In this document: positions 1 through 9,364 of the stretch, piece after piece | Layout of the letters: each line of letters starts with the position of its first letter | Numbering within the stretch: position 1 is the first letter of the stretch | Assembly: GCA_902561795.1 (NCBI GenBank) | Contig: CACERG010000017.1 | Location: 1-41,269 of the forward strand | Direction: 5' to 3' | Source of the DNA: an uncultured Bacteroidota bacterium | Lineage (GTDB): Bacteria; Bacteroidota; Bacteroidia; Flavobacteriales; Flavobacteriaceae | Length of the DNA: 41,269 nt | The notes under the pieces: model-generated | The model's input: the letters and a program-made list of their open reading frames with translations, nothing else | What the model was told of the DNA's origin: nothing | Databases searched by the model: none | Position numbers and translations under genes: made by a program

Positions 1-1
1 C

Positions 2-1447
2 GACATTTCAAAGCCTGATAATTTGGATACACTTATCTATGAAGAAAAAGATGAAACATTTTCCGTATATATAAATGAGTCGAAATCTAAAGAGTATATT
101 TTTTTATCATCTTATAGTACATTAACCTCAGAATATCAATTTATTAAATCATCTGAACCATTTTCTGATTTCAAATTAATTCAAAAAAGAACAAGAAATC
201 TTGAATATTCTGTTTCACATTTTAAAGATAAATTTTACATAATGAATAATAAAGATGGAGCATATAACTATAAGATTTCCGAAACCTCGATTGATGATCC
301 TTCAAGTGAAAATTGGATTGATATTTTGGAACATCGAGACCAGGTTTTGTTAGAAGATTTTGAGATTTTTAGTGATCACTGGGTGGTAACTGAACGTGAG
401 AATGGTCTTACGAGAATAAAAGTAAAACGATGGGATGAAACAGAAGACTACTTTATACCAGTATCAGGCGAAACTTATTCATTATCAGGAGGCTTAAATC
501 CAAACTTTGAAACTTCAAATTTTCGCTTTGTTTATACATCATTATCAACCCCAACAACAATTTTTGAATACGAAATGAATTCAAAAACAAAAAAAATGTT
601 AAAGCAAAGATCAGTTCCTAATTCAAATTTTAAATCTGTTAATTATATTGAAAAACGACTATGGGCAGATAGTAGAGATGGAGAAAAAATCCCTATTTCT
701 TTAGTTTATCATAAAGATACAGAGCTAGATTCTAACACTCCATTACTTCTTTACGCTTATGGCTCCTACGGTTATTCGATTGATCCTTATTTTTCTTCGA
801 ATCGTTTAAGTCTTCTCAACCGAGGTTTTATATATGCTATTGTTCATGTTCGGGGTGGACAATATCTGGGACGTGCCTGGTATGAAAAGGGTAAGTTATT
901 AAATAAGAAAAATACATTTAATGATTTTATTGATTCTACTAAATTTTTGATTAATAGTGGAGTTTCTAGTTCTGATCATATGCATGCAATGGGCGGATCT
1001 GCAGGAGGATTATTAATGGGTGTAATATTAAATGAAGCACCTTTTTTATATAAAAGTGTGATAGCGTCTGTACCATTTGTAGATGTTATTACCACAATGC
1101 TTGACGAAAGTATTCCACTTACTACTGGTGAATATGATGAATGGGGAAATCCAAATAATGAAAAATATTACAATTATATAAAGTCTTATTCACCCTACGA
1201 TAACATAAAAAAACAGGATTACCCCAATATTATGGTTACATCAGGTTATCATGATTCTCAGGTACAGTATTGGGAACCTACAAAATGGGTAGCAAAATTA
1301 AGGGACCATAAAACAGACTCTAACGTATTGTTTTTAACTACCAATATGGAAGCAGGCCATAGTGGACCTTCTGGAAGATTTAATTCCCTAAAAGAAGTTG
1401 CAAACGAGTATGCTTTTGTGTTACAATTAGAAGGGAAGGTGGACTAA
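2..1447 (+). CDS. ptrB: Oligopeptidase B (S9A family), 5' end outside the window
   Basis: Serine peptidase of the prolyl oligopeptidase family that cuts short peptides after basic residues. The frame is open back to base 2, and the first in-window start-like codon (TTG at 23) sits inside a conserved stretch ([10 protein letters not shown]), so roughly the first 200 residues lie outside the window. Counting from that TTG, the seven-bladed propeller remnant runs to about residue 220 and the alpha/beta hydrolase domain follows. The nucleophile motif GGSAGG has its Ser at residue 326 (bases 998-1000). The Asp of [11 protein letters not shown] and the His of [10 protein letters not shown] complete the triad. 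GGSAGG and YWEP favour oligopeptidase B over prolyl endopeptidase. No signal peptide can be judged without the N-terminus. Confidence 0.9.
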   Translation, partial: DISKPDNLDTLIYEEKDETFSVYINESKSKEYIFLSSYSTLTSEYQFIKSSEPFSDFKLIQKRTRNLEYSVSHFKDKFYIMNNKDGAYNYKISETSIDDPSSENWIDILEHRDQVLLEDFEIFSDHWVVTERENGLTRIKVKRWDETEDYFIPVSGETYSLSGGLNPNFETSNFRFVYTSLSTPTTIFEYEMNSKTKKMLKQRSVPNSNFKSVNYIEKRLWADSRDGEKIPISLVYHKDTELDSNTPLLLYAYGSYGYSIDPYFSSNRLSLLNRGFIYAIVHVRGGQYLGRAWYEKGKLLNKKNTFNDFIDSTKFLINSGVSSSDHMHAMGGSAGGLLMGVILNEAPFLYKSVIASVPFVDVITTMLDESIPLTTGEYDEWGNPNNEKYYNYIKSYSPYDNIKKQDYPNIMVTSGYHDSQVQYWEPTKWVAKLRDHKTDSNVLFLTTNMEAGHSGPSGRFNSLKEVANEYAFVLQLEGKVD

Positions 1448-1458
1448 TTTTTTTTCAT

Positions 1459-1466
1459 TAAATTTG
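1459..1466 (+). promoter_or_regulatory. Possible -7 box (TAAATTTG) for the cysteate synthase-like gene
   Basis: TAAATTTG matches the Bacteroidota -7 consensus TAnnTTTG and lies 24 bases before the ATG at 1491. No TTTG or TTG is found at the expected 17-23 base spacing upstream, so only half of the promoter is visible. Confidence 0.35.
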
Positions 1467-1490
1467 CACAATTTTGTATTTGATTTAACT

Positions 1491-2546
1491 ATGAATCATT
1501 CCGTGAATGCCTATCAAAATATTTTAGAATTGATAGGAGACACACCACTTATCAAGCTTAACCGAACAGTCAAGGATTTTCCTGGTCAATACTTTGCCAA
1601 GTTTGAAGCCTTTAACCCAGGTCATTCTAATAAAGATAGAATCGCTTATCATATTGTAAAAGAAGCTGAACGTAATGCCCTATTGAAAAAAGGTTCAACT
1701 ATTATTGAAACTACATCAGGGAATACAGGATTTAGCCTTGCTATGGTTTCTATGATTAAAGGTTATAATTGTGTTTTAGCAGTAACTTCAAAATCATCTC
1801 AAGATAAAATTAACATGCTCAGTGCAATGGGTGCTGAAGTACACGTTTGCCCTGCGAATGTTCCAGCTGATGATCCTCGTTCTTATTATGAGGTAGCCAA
1901 AAGATTAAACAATGAAATAAAAGACTCACTCTATATAAATCAATACTTTAATCAACTTAATGTTGAAGCACACTATAATTCTACTGGTCCTGAAATATGG
2001 AAACAAACAAAAGGTAAAATCACTCATTTAATTGCATCTAGCGGAACTGGTGGTACTATTTCGGGAGTTGCTAAATTTCTTAAAGAGAAAAAATCAGACA
2101 TAAAAATTATTGGTGTCGATGCTTACGGTTCCGTATTAAAAAAATATCACGAAACAAACGAATTAGATCCAAATGAAATTTACCCATACAGAATAGAAGG
2201 ATTAGGGAAAAATTTAATTCCAGAAACAACGTATTTTAATTATATTGATCATTTTGTTAAAGTTACAGATCAAGACAGTGCACATGCTGCAAGAAGTGTT
2301 ACTAGAAATGAAGGCATGTTCGTAGGCTATACCTCCGGAGCAGCAATGCAGGCTACAATTCAGTTAGTAAACGAAGATTACTTTAACCAAGACAGTAAAG
2401 TTGTTATAATGTTTCCTGATCATGGTTCTAGATATATGAGTAAAATTTATAGTGAGGATTGGATGGAGAAGCAAGGTTTTTTTGATTCTGACCATGAATC
2501 ACATCAACAGATAGAATATGTAAATGAGCTAAATGAAAAAAAATGA
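1491..2546 (+). CDS. Cysteine synthase-family PLP enzyme, candidate cysteate synthase
   Basis: Fold-type II PLP enzyme of the CysK/CBS family, 351 residues from the chosen ATG. The PLP lysine is K48 in NPGHSNKDR, followed by the phosphate/substrate loop SGNTG (76-80), the glycine loop [10 protein letters not shown], and the late motif YTSGAA. A TTG at 1464 would add nine residues that overlap a promoter-like box, so the ATG at 1491 is preferred. The stop overlaps the start of the next gene (ATGA), and that gene encodes an acyl-CoA:amino acid condensing enzyme. In Bacteroidota that make sulfonolipids, a CysK-like enzyme makes L-cysteate and an alpha-oxoamine synthase condenses it with a fatty acyl thioester. 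The pairing suggests this role. An ordinary O-acetylserine or O-phosphoserine sulfhydrylase remains possible. Confidence 0.8.
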   Translation: MNHSVNAYQNILELIGDTPLIKLNRTVKDFPGQYFAKFEAFNPGHSNKDRIAYHIVKEAERNALLKKGSTIIETTSGNTGFSLAMVSMIKGYNCVLAVTSKSSQDKINMLSAMGAEVHVCPANVPADDPRSYYEVAKRLNNEIKDSLYINQYFNQLNVEAHYNSTGPEIWKQTKGKITHLIASSGTGGTISGVAKFLKEKKSDIKIIGVDAYGSVLKKYHETNELDPNEIYPYRIEGLGKNLIPETTYFNYIDHFVKVTDQDSAHAARSVTRNEGMFVGYTSGAAMQATIQLVNEDYFNQDSKVVIMFPDHGSRYMSKIYSEDWMEKQGFFDSDHESHQQIEYVNELNEKK

Positions 2547-3796
2547 AAGATTTATTTGATAGAATACATGAAAATAAAGGCCCCTTGGGTAAGTGGGCTT
2601 TTCAAGCAGAGGGGTATTTTGTATTTCCAAAGCTAGAAGGACCAATTTCAAATAGAATGAAATTCAAAGGTAAAGAAGTTATAACATGGAGCGTAAATGA
2701 CTACCTTGGATTAGCTAACTTACCTGAGATAAGAAAAGCGGATGCTGAAGCTGCAGCTGAGTTTGGATCAGCCTATCCAATGGGAGCTAGAATGATGTCA
2801 GGCCACACTGAACTCCACGAACAGCTCGAAAGAGAGTTGGCTGAGTTTGTAGATAAAGAATCTGCATATCTTCTGAATTTTGGATACCAGGGAATTCTTT
2901 CTACTGTTGATACCCTAGTTGGTAAAGACGACGTAATTGTATATGATGTAGACGCTCATGCATGTATTGTTGACGGAGTTAGGCTTCATATAGGAAAACG
3001 TTTTACATATAAACATAATGATGTAGAAAGTTTAGAAAAAAATTTGCAAAGGGCTACAAAAGTTGCTGAGCAAACCGGTGGAGGTATCTTGGTCATTTCA
3101 GAAGGAGTCTTTGGGATGCGAGGTGAGCAAGGTAAACTCAGAGAAATAGTAAAATTAAAATCAAAATATAAGTTCAGATTTTTAGTAGACGACGCTCATG
3201 GTTTTGGTACTTTAGGGGAAAATGGAAAAGGTGCTGGTAATGAGCAGGATGTGCAAGAAGAAATAGATGTTTATTTTGCAACCTTTGCGAAATCTATGGC
3301 GTCAACTGGGGCATTTGTAGCAGCTGATAAAGAAATAATTGATTATCTAAAATATAATATGCGCTCTCAAATGTTTGCAAAATCTTTGCAAATGCAGCTT
3401 GTTAAAGGTGCACTTAAAAGGCTTGATTTGTTACGCTCTAGACCGGAGCTAAAAGAAAAACTTTGGAAAAATGTAAATGCATTACAAAACGGACTTATTA
3501 AGAGAGGATTTGATATTGGAACAACTCAAAGTTGTGTTACACCTGTTTATTTAAAGGGAAGTATACCTGAAGCAATGGCACTCGTTCAAGACTTGAGAGA
3601 AAACTATGGTATTTTTTGTTCTATTGTTGTATATCCTGTTATTCCTAAAGGACTAATTTTATTGCGTTTAATTCCAACTGCAACTCATTCACTTGAAGAC
3701 GTTGAAATAACCTTGAGAGCATTTGCGGGTATCAGGGAGAAATTAGAAAATGGCACATACAAGCGTTTATCAGAACTTGTTAAATCAACCATATAA
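2543..3796 (+). CDS. Alpha-oxoamine synthase, candidate cysteate-C-fatty acyltransferase
   Basis: Fold-type I PLP enzyme of the alpha-oxoamine synthase family (AONS, KBL, serine palmitoyltransferase), 417 residues, full length. The PLP Schiff-base lysine is K250 in FAKSMAS. D216 and H219 of VDDAHGFG fit the pyridine-nitrogen and O3' contacts. Early substrate-loop residues [15 protein letters not shown] are typical of the family. The [11 protein letters not shown] loop resembles serine palmitoyltransferases more than BioF or Kbl. It is translationally coupled (ATGA) to a cysteine synthase-like gene, and no biotin genes (bioB, bioD, bioA) or tdh are nearby. The best inference is condensation of cysteate with an acyl thioester to give 3-ketocapnine, the first committed step to the sulfonolipids of gliding Bacteroidota. 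Serine palmitoyltransferase is the main alternative. Confidence 0.82.
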   Translation: MKDLFDRIHENKGPLGKWAFQAEGYFVFPKLEGPISNRMKFKGKEVITWSVNDYLGLANLPEIRKADAEAAAEFGSAYPMGARMMSGHTELHEQLERELAEFVDKESAYLLNFGYQGILSTVDTLVGKDDVIVYDVDAHACIVDGVRLHIGKRFTYKHNDVESLEKNLQRATKVAEQTGGGILVISEGVFGMRGEQGKLREIVKLKSKYKFRFLVDDAHGFGTLGENGKGAGNEQDVQEEIDVYFATFAKSMASTGAFVAADKEIIDYLKYNMRSQMFAKSLQMQLVKGALKRLDLLRSRPELKEKLWKNVNALQNGLIKRGFDIGTTQSCVTPVYLKGSIPEAMALVQDLRENYGIFCSIVVYPVIPKGLILLRLIPTATHSLEDVEITLRAFAGIREKLENGTYKRLSELVKSTI

Positions 3797-3802
3797 CTGA
3801 AC

Positions 3803-3843
3803 TATCATATTTTTTAATTTCTTATAAAATGTAATGATATTTT
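3803..3843. terminator. AT-rich hairpin between convergent genes
   Basis: TATCAT (3803-3808) can pair with ATGATA (3834-3839). An inner ATTTT/AAAAT stem is separated by a 3-base bulge, and a short T-run follows on the + strand. It lies between convergent genes and could stop transcription from both sides. The stem is weak. Confidence 0.3.
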
Positions 3844-3862
3844 GGATGCTTAAGCTTTATTA

Positions 3863-4981
3863 TCAGGAATTAAGCATAACAGGCATTACTAACATTGTAA
3901 TTTTTTCGCCATTATCAAAGCTGTCCAAGGGAGTTATTAAACCTGCCCTGTTAGGGAGCGACATTGATAATTTGATTTCATCACAAACAAGACCGTTTAA
4001 CATTTCAATTAAAAACCTTGAGTTAAATCCAATTTTTATATCATCTCCTTGATAATCACAATTTAAACGTTCCTCAGCACTATTACTGTAATCAATGTCT
4101 TCTGCCGATATTATAATTTGAGCTCCAGCAATACTGAGACTAATTTGATAAGTTGTTTTGCTTGAAAAAATACTAACTCGTCGAACAGAATCTAGAAATT
4201 GCATTCGGTTTACAACCATTTCATTGGGATTCTCTTTAGGAATCACAGCCTCGTAGTTAGGGTATTTTCCATCAATAAGTCTACACGTTAAGATTGAATT
4301 ACCAAATATAAATTGAGCATTAGTATCATTATATTCAATTGTTATATCAATATCTAAACCTTGGAGTATTCCTCTAAGAAGTTGTAGTGGTTTTTTAGGC
4401 ATTATGAATTCAGAAGTCTGATCAGTTCTTAGGTCTTTTCTTGTGTATTTCACAAGCTTGTGTGCATCGGTTGCAATAAATTTGAGGGATTCTGAATCAA
4501 ATTGGAAAAATACACCACTCATAACTGGTCTTAAATCATCATTACCAGTTGCGAAAAGTGTAGAATTAATTGCCTTATGTAAAACAGCACTTGGAATAAC
4601 TGTTGTTTTTGAATCTGTAATTTGAGCAGCTAATGGAAATTCACCTCCATCAATGTATGCCACAGAATATTTACCACTATTAGCACTAATTTCAACTGTA
4701 TTTTTTTCAGTTTTTAAAAAGGTAAGAGGTTGGTCTGGAAATGTTTTTAACGTATCCAACAACAATTTAGCAGGTAGTGCAATTCTACCAATATCTTCAG
4801 ATTCTATATTTATTTGTGTGGAAAAAGTTGTCTCAAGATCAGATGCTGTTAGGGTCAACTTATTGTTGTTTATATCAAACATGAAGTTTTCTAAAATAGG
4901 TAGGGTAGTTGTATTATTTATAATACCTCCTATCATTTGAAGTTCTTTAAGAAGTAAGTTACTTGAGGCAATAAATTTCAT
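3863..4981 (-). CDS. dnaN: DNA polymerase III beta subunit (sliding clamp)
   Basis: Ring-shaped processivity clamp that tethers the replicative polymerase to DNA. It has 372 residues, the usual length, from MKFIASS to the conserved C-terminal MLVMPVML segment that closes the polymerase-binding pocket. Typical clamp motifs are present: LPILENFMF near residue 27, IALPAKLLLDTLK in domain 1, and MSGVFFQF and FIATDAHKL in domain 2. It is downstream of gldG, 115 bases after that gene's stop, rather than next to dnaA; dnaN and dnaA are often unlinked in Bacteroidota. A TATATTTG box on the same strand (5050-5057) may provide its own promoter. Confidence 0.97.
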   Translation of the reverse strand: MKFIASSNLLLKELQMIGGIINNTTTLPILENFMFDINNNKLTLTASDLETTFSTQINIESEDIGRIALPAKLLLDTLKTFPDQPLTFLKTEKNTVEISANSGKYSVAYIDGGEFPLAAQITDSKTTVIPSAVLHKAINSTLFATGNDDLRPVMSGVFFQFDSESLKFIATDAHKLVKYTRKDLRTDQTSEFIMPKKPLQLLRGILQGLDIDITIEYNDTNAQFIFGNSILTCRLIDGKYPNYEAVIPKENPNEMVVNRMQFLDSVRRVSIFSSKTTYQISLSIAGAQIIISAEDIDYSNSAEERLNCDYQGDDIKIGFNSRFLIEMLNGLVCDEIKLSMSLPNRAGLITPLDSFDNGEKITMLVMPVMLNS

Positions 4982-5049
4982 CTTTTTAAATTATTTATAT
5001 TATCCAGAATATTAAATGGTTGGCAATTAGTAAAAGCTAAGATATTTTT

Positions 5050-5057
5050 CAAATATA
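5050..5057 (-). promoter_or_regulatory. Possible -7 box (TATATTTG) upstream of dnaN
   Basis: On the minus strand TATATTTG fits the Bacteroidota -7 consensus about 70 bases before the dnaN ATG. It is one half of the palindrome CAAATATATTTG (5050-5061). No TTTG or TTG at the right spacing was found upstream, so support is partial. Confidence 0.25.
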
Positions 5058-5096
5058 TTTGAAAACCTTATAATCATAAAAGAAACTTATCAACAG

Positions 5097-6749
5097 TCAC
5101 AGTTTGAGTTGTTTATTTCTTATCCTATTCCAAATAAATAGACTGAATATTCCTATTATAATGGGCAAAAGAATTAATGACCATTTCCAAAAAGACCCAA
5201 ACTTATTTATTTTTGAAATATCAAAAAAGGCAAAATTCCATTTTTTACCTTTGGTGCTGAGATAATTCTTATTACCAGCTAAAAAATGAATAACATTTAC
5301 TATCCAAGCTCTATTGGAATAAAAATTATTTGTCCACTTATCATAACCTAATGAAAGCGGAATCCCTTTATCAATTTGATTTTCAGCAATATTACCGTCA
5401 CTTATTATTACCATTTCAAATTTTCCTTTTTCTATATTACCATTAAATTTGAATGGTTTAATCCTATTTTTAAATAGAGAATAATCTTGGCCTTCAACTA
5501 AATAACAAATTGCCTTTGATTTTTGAAGAAAAGTTGATGGTTCTATTTTGCTGGTAGCTTTTTTTAAATTTATCACCGCAGGAAAAGTAGATGTTTTTAT
5601 GAAATCTGAACTTTTCAATAACAAAAATTTAGAAAATTTATTGTCAATAGTTTTAATTGGACTTGCATATCGGCAAAGAATTGGACCAGTATCTTTTCCT
5701 ATTATTGAGTCTTTAGGTTTTATTATTGGATAGTATACCCATGGATAAGGTACGTATTGAGTATTATTTTCATAACCACTTGCAAGAACAATAGGAGCGC
5801 AATATAAATCTTGTATTAATGTTTTTTCTATTCTAACGCCCTTATGAAAAAAATAATCGTCAAGATTAAGTTCCTGAGGTAAAGCATAACTTTTCCCAGA
5901 TTCATTAAAGAGACTATCTTTATTCATTGCCACACCATTTATCATCCATATCAATTTACCACCTCTAAGACTATATTGGTCTAAAATATATTTATCACTT
6001 GGAGAAAATTTTTTGGAGGCATTTGAAATTATAAGTAAATCGAACATCATTAAATCATTCAATTTTTGTAAAGGTGTAACTTTTGAATTTTTTAAGTTAA
6101 ATCCTGATAAATTGTAATACGGTTTTAAGTTTTTTAATAAGTCTGCTATTTTGATTTTTTTTGTAGTGCCGTGTGAACTTAAAAAAGCAATATTTTTCTT
6201 ACTTCTTAAACTAACTCTATATATTCCATCCATAATTTTGTTCTCAAGAAGTTGCATGGAATTATAAATATTTTCATTTTGAGTATTCCCAAGTTGTTTT
6301 TTTAGTAGTCTTATTTTTTCAGATTTTCCTTTATAATTAAAAATTAACCATGGGAAAATTATATTTTCTTCACGATTTCCATTTTTTTTCTGAATTACAA
6401 TTTCTGGTGTTAATCCAAACCTTAGCATATCTTCATTTATAGACTCTGAATCTTCATATTCTAAAGGGTCACTATATTTAAGGATAATTTTATTATTGTA
6501 ATACTTTATATGATTTAATATTGCATCTAGTTCATTTCGAAATGGTAAATAGGCTTTAGGCAAGTTTCCCGTTAAAAAAATATCAATTATTAGCGGTTCA
6601 TCTATTTTCTTTATTTCATTGAGTGAGGTTTTTGAAAGACTATATCGTTTGTCATTTGTAAAATCGATTTGAATAAAAAATACGTTACTTAAAGTCATTA
6701 AAATTATAATCAATAAAATTGCTAATATTAGCTTATGATTCAATTTCAT
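5097..6749 (-). CDS. gldG: Gliding-associated ABC transporter substrate-binding-like protein GldG
   Basis: Membrane component of the Gld ABC system (GldA ATPase, GldF permease, GldG) linked to Bacteroidota gliding motility. It has 550 residues with a single N-terminal membrane helix (about 9-28), a large extracytoplasmic ABC_transp_aux-type region, and a C-terminal helix (about 519-541) followed by a basic tail (NRIRNKQLKL). The domain includes the FLSSHGT segment near residue 190 and a long, charged insertion-rich middle. Its ATG overlaps the gldF stop by four bases, so the two are translationally coupled in the same order as in Flavobacterium. No gldA is present in the window. Confidence 0.9.
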   Translation of the reverse strand: MKLNHKLILAILLIIILMTLSNVFFIQIDFTNDKRYSLSKTSLNEIKKIDEPLIIDIFLTGNLPKAYLPFRNELDAILNHIKYYNNKIILKYSDPLEYEDSESINEDMLRFGLTPEIVIQKKNGNREENIIFPWLIFNYKGKSEKIRLLKKQLGNTQNENIYNSMQLLENKIMDGIYRVSLRSKKNIAFLSSHGTTKKIKIADLLKNLKPYYNLSGFNLKNSKVTPLQKLNDLMMFDLLIISNASKKFSPSDKYILDQYSLRGGKLIWMINGVAMNKDSLFNESGKSYALPQELNLDDYFFHKGVRIEKTLIQDLYCAPIVLASGYENNTQYVPYPWVYYPIIKPKDSIIGKDTGPILCRYASPIKTIDNKFSKFLLLKSSDFIKTSTFPAVINLKKATSKIEPSTFLQKSKAICYLVEGQDYSLFKNRIKPFKFNGNIEKGKFEMVIISDGNIAENQIDKGIPLSLGYDKWTNNFYSNRAWIVNVIHFLAGNKNYLSTKGKKWNFAFFDISKINKFGSFWKWSLILLPIIIGIFSLFIWNRIRNKQLKL

Positions 6750-7480
6750 TTGAGCTGTTCTTTTTTAATTTGATTAATGCCAAACATATGGATAATTATT
6801 ATTAAACCAATTAAATATACAATGTTGTCAAGTTTTATAATACCATGGGATAGTCCTACATAGTGGGCTTTTATGCCAATATTAGATAATATTTTGAAAC
6901 TCCAGGGATTAGTTACAAGACTAGCTAAGAAATCCCAAAAAAAATATTGAAAAAGACACAAGACAAAAGCTGTTAAAAATGATGCTACTTGATTTTTAAA
7001 TAAAATTGAGCATATTAAGCTTATACTTATAAATATAAGTCCAATTAAAAATAATCCTAAGTAGGATGAAAATATTAATGACAAATCTAATTCTGACTCA
7101 AATTTCAATAAGGAATTTAGTGCTACTATATTAAAAAAAGTCATAAAAATACATACACAGAAAATAAAAGTAATACCCAAAAACTTTCCTTCAAATATTT
7201 CATTTGCATTAAGGGGTTTTGTGATTAATAATTCAATAGTTCCACTTGAAACCTCTTCAGAAAAACTCCCCATTGATAAAGAGCAAACTAAAATTATCAA
7301 GAGCCAGGGACTTATTTCAAAAAATAAATTTATATCTACAATTTCGTAATTTAAAAAATTGTAAGGTGTGTCAAAAAACCATAAAATTAGAGAGTTGATT
7401 GTTAAGTAAAATCCTATGATCAAATAAGCTGTCAAGTTTCTAAAATAAAAATTAAACTCTTTCTTTGCTATATACCACAT
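6746..7480 (-). CDS. gldF: Gliding-associated ABC transporter permease GldF
   Basis: Polytopic ABC-2 type permease partner of GldG, 244 residues from the chosen ATG with about six hydrophobic helices. The family motif SFSEEVSSGTIELLITKPL (near residue 72) follows the second helix. An upstream GTG (7498) and TTG (7489) are in frame and overlap the previous gene. The ATG at 7480 is one base after that gene's TAA and gives the usual N-terminus (MWYIAKKEF followed by a helix), so it is preferred. The 3' end overlaps gldG by four bases. The tight coupling to an upstream SAM hydroxide adenosyltransferase gene suggests one transcript. Confidence 0.9.
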   Translation of the reverse strand: MWYIAKKEFNFYFRNLTAYLIIGFYLTINSLILWFFDTPYNFLNYEIVDINLFFEISPWLLIILVCSLSMGSFSEEVSSGTIELLITKPLNANEIFEGKFLGITFIFCVCIFMTFFNIVALNSLLKFESELDLSLIFSSYLGLFLIGLIFISISLICSILFKNQVASFLTAFVLCLFQYFFWDFLASLVTNPWSFKILSNIGIKAHYVGLSHGIIKLDNIVYLIGLIIIIHMFGINQIKKEQLK

Positions 7481-7481
7481 A

Positions 7482-8312
7482 TTAATCAAATTGAACACTT
7501 ACAGGATCACGATAACCCAATCCAAAAAGAGATCCAGCTCCACCAACTGTCTGAGGATTGCTTTTGTAAACAGCTAATTCAAGATGGCCAGCAGTATTAA
7601 ACAAAGCAATTTTTTTTCCATCCTCTTCTCTTTTTTCTTTTGGCAATTTGAAATTAATCGCCTGACTGTAGCTTTTATATATTTTTTTAAACTTTACACT
7701 TCTTGCAAAAATTGTAAAACTTCTTGATTTACCAACTTCATGGAAAAGAGATTCTTTAATGCTAGTAACTAAATTGCCATAATTATCAATATAAATAACA
7801 CTACCTAAAATCTGATTCTTATCTTTATTTATGACAGGTTTAATGTCTGTTAATTCTTTGATTTCGCTGACTGATTTACCAATCACTTCAAGTTTTCCGT
7901 TTCTTGCAATATGAGCAGCCACATTTATAAAAACATCTAACACAGGAAAAGCAGAAATTATTTTTTTATGGATATTGATTTCAACAATTTTAGTTGCGAT
8001 AAAATCTTCTTTTATTAATGATAACACTCCATTGTCAGAAGATATGAAATAATGTTCTTGAAATTCCATAACCAGGTGAGAATTTTCTGGTGTCCATTCC
8101 GATTCTACACCAATAATATGTATACTTCCTTTTGGAAATGATTGAAATGCATTTTTCAAAATGTATGCAGTTTCGGAAGGGTTATAAGGACTAATTTCAT
8201 GAGATATATCTATGATTCTCACATTAGAAATTTGCTGTATCAAGGCCCCCTTAATAACTGAAACAGAGTAGTCTTTATGTCCAAAATCTGTAGTTAAAGT
8301 TACGATTGGCAT
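7482..8312 (-). CDS. SAM hydroxide adenosyltransferase (DUF62 family)
   Basis: Enzyme of the chlorinase/fluorinase fold that uses water or hydroxide to split S-adenosylmethionine into adenosine and methionine. The 276 residues begin with the signature PIVTLTTDFGHKDYSV (Asp and adenosyl-binding residues). FISSDNGVLSLI (about residue 91) and the YIDNYGNLVTSI segment (about residue 174) are other family hallmarks. It is the first gene of a leftward run with gldF, gldG and dnaN and is divergent from phoH. The physiological role of this family is unclear; a link to gliding is only by position. Confidence 0.88.
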   Translation of the reverse strand: MPIVTLTTDFGHKDYSVSVIKGALIQQISNVRIIDISHEISPYNPSETAYILKNAFQSFPKGSIHIIGVESEWTPENSHLVMEFQEHYFISSDNGVLSLIKEDFIATKIVEINIHKKIISAFPVLDVFINVAAHIARNGKLEVIGKSVSEIKELTDIKPVINKDKNQILGSVIYIDNYGNLVTSIKESLFHEVGKSRSFTIFARSVKFKKIYKSYSQAINFKLPKEKREEDGKKIALFNTAGHLELAVYKSNPQTVGGAGSLFGLGYRDPVSVQFD

Positions 8313-8340
8313 AAAGTAAGTTTATAATTATTAATTATGT

Positions 8341-8369
8341 TAAAATTATCTAATTTTATAAAATACAAA
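8341..8369 (-). promoter_or_regulatory. Candidate promoter for the SAM hydroxide adenosyltransferase-gldFG run
   Basis: On the minus strand TTTG (8366-8369), a 17-base spacer and TAATTTTA (8341-8348) approximate the Flavobacterium consensus TTG-N17-23-TAnnTTTG with one mismatch at the last base. The box ends about 28 bases before the ATG at 8312, a plausible leader. Confidence 0.4.
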
Positions 8370-8410
8370 TTAACTAAATATAAAAATAAACCATTTTAAA
8401 TTTATAGCCT

Positions 8411-9358
8411 TTGAATGAAATTAAAATTGACTTATCTGGAGTAAGTGTCCAAGAATTTTTTGGCAATCAGAATGCAAATATTATTAAAATAGGCACTTAT
8501 TTTCCAAAGATTAAGATAGTTGCCAGGGGTAATACTCTTAAAGCATATGGTGAGGAAAATATTCTTCAAGAATTTTCTAAAAAAACGGAAATGCTTGTTG
8601 CACATTACGGCAAGTACAATATTTTAAATGATGAGATAATTGAAAGAATTATTTTTGCTAACAACAAAGAAAAAACAGTTTTGAATGGTGGAACTGAAGT
8701 TAATATTTTGCATGGAGTAGGTGGGAAAATTATTAAAGCCAAGACACTTAACCAAAAAAGGTTAGTAGAATCAATGAATAAAAATGATATGGTATTCGCA
8801 ATCGGTCCTGCTGGAACTGGGAAAACCTATACTGGAGTTGCTCTAGCAGTAAAAGCTTTAAAAAATAAAGAAGTTAAAAGAATAATTTTAACACGACCTG
8901 CAGTCGAAGCAGGAGAAAATCTAGGTTTTCTTCCCGGTGATTTGAATGAAAAACTTGATCCTTATATGCAGCCATTATATGATTCACTACGCGACATGAT
9001 CCCAAACGAATCCTTACAAAGCTATTTAGTAAAAGGCACAATTCAAATAGCTCCATTGGCCTTTATGAGAGGAAGAACTCTAGATAATGCTTTTGTAATT
9101 CTTGATGAAGCACAAAATTCAACTCATTCGCAAATGAAAATGTTTTTAACGAGAATGGGTAAAAATTCTAAATTTATGATCACTGGTGATCCAGAACAAA
9201 TCGATCTCCCTAAGAGCATGATTTCTGGGCTAAATGAAGCTCTTTTGATACTAAAAAACTCAAATGGTATAGGAATTATAAAGCTTGATGAAAAAGATGT
9301 CATAAGGCACGTACTTGTGAAAAAAATAATTGAAGCCTACAAAACAATTGAACAATAA
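8411..9358 (+). CDS. phoH: PhoH-like ATPase
   Basis: Cytoplasmic P-loop NTPase of the PhoH family, 315 residues, with an N-terminal KH-like region (about 1-100) ahead of the ATPase core. The Walker A motif GPAGTGKT is at 132-139 and Walker B LDEAQN at 231-236. An ITGDPEQIDLP segment follows, as in other PhoH/UvrD-like NTPases. The start is a TTG directly followed by AAT GAA. No in-frame ATG is near, and related Flavobacteriia proteins begin at the same point, so TTG is accepted. It is followed after six bases by purC. PhoH proteins are linked to RNA metabolism and, in some species, phosphate limitation; the role here is not fixed by context. Confidence 0.92.
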   Translation: MNEIKIDLSGVSVQEFFGNQNANIIKIGTYFPKIKIVARGNTLKAYGEENILQEFSKKTEMLVAHYGKYNILNDEIIERIIFANNKEKTVLNGGTEVNILHGVGGKIIKAKTLNQKRLVESMNKNDMVFAIGPAGTGKTYTGVALAVKALKNKEVKRIILTRPAVEAGENLGFLPGDLNEKLDPYMQPLYDSLRDMIPNESLQSYLVKGTIQIAPLAFMRGRTLDNAFVILDEAQNSTHSQMKMFLTRMGKNSKFMITGDPEQIDLPKSMISGLNEALLILKNSNGIGIIKLDEKDVIRHVLVKKIIEAYKTIEQ

Positions 9359-9364
9359 ATAAAA

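Noticed and set aside
2543-3796. BioF (biotin synthesis) or Kbl (threonine degradation)
   Set aside because: No biotin or tdh genes nearby, the Lys loop is SPT-like, and the gene is coupled to a CysK-like gene. It is not excluded completely without phylogeny.
5050-5061. Palindrome CAAATATATTTG as an operator
   Set aside because: Short A/T-rich palindromes are expected by chance at this base composition; one half already fits a -7 box.
8411-9358. phoH start at the ATG two codons away (8415)
   Set aside because: That ATG is out of frame; the TTG at 8411 gives the conserved N-terminus.
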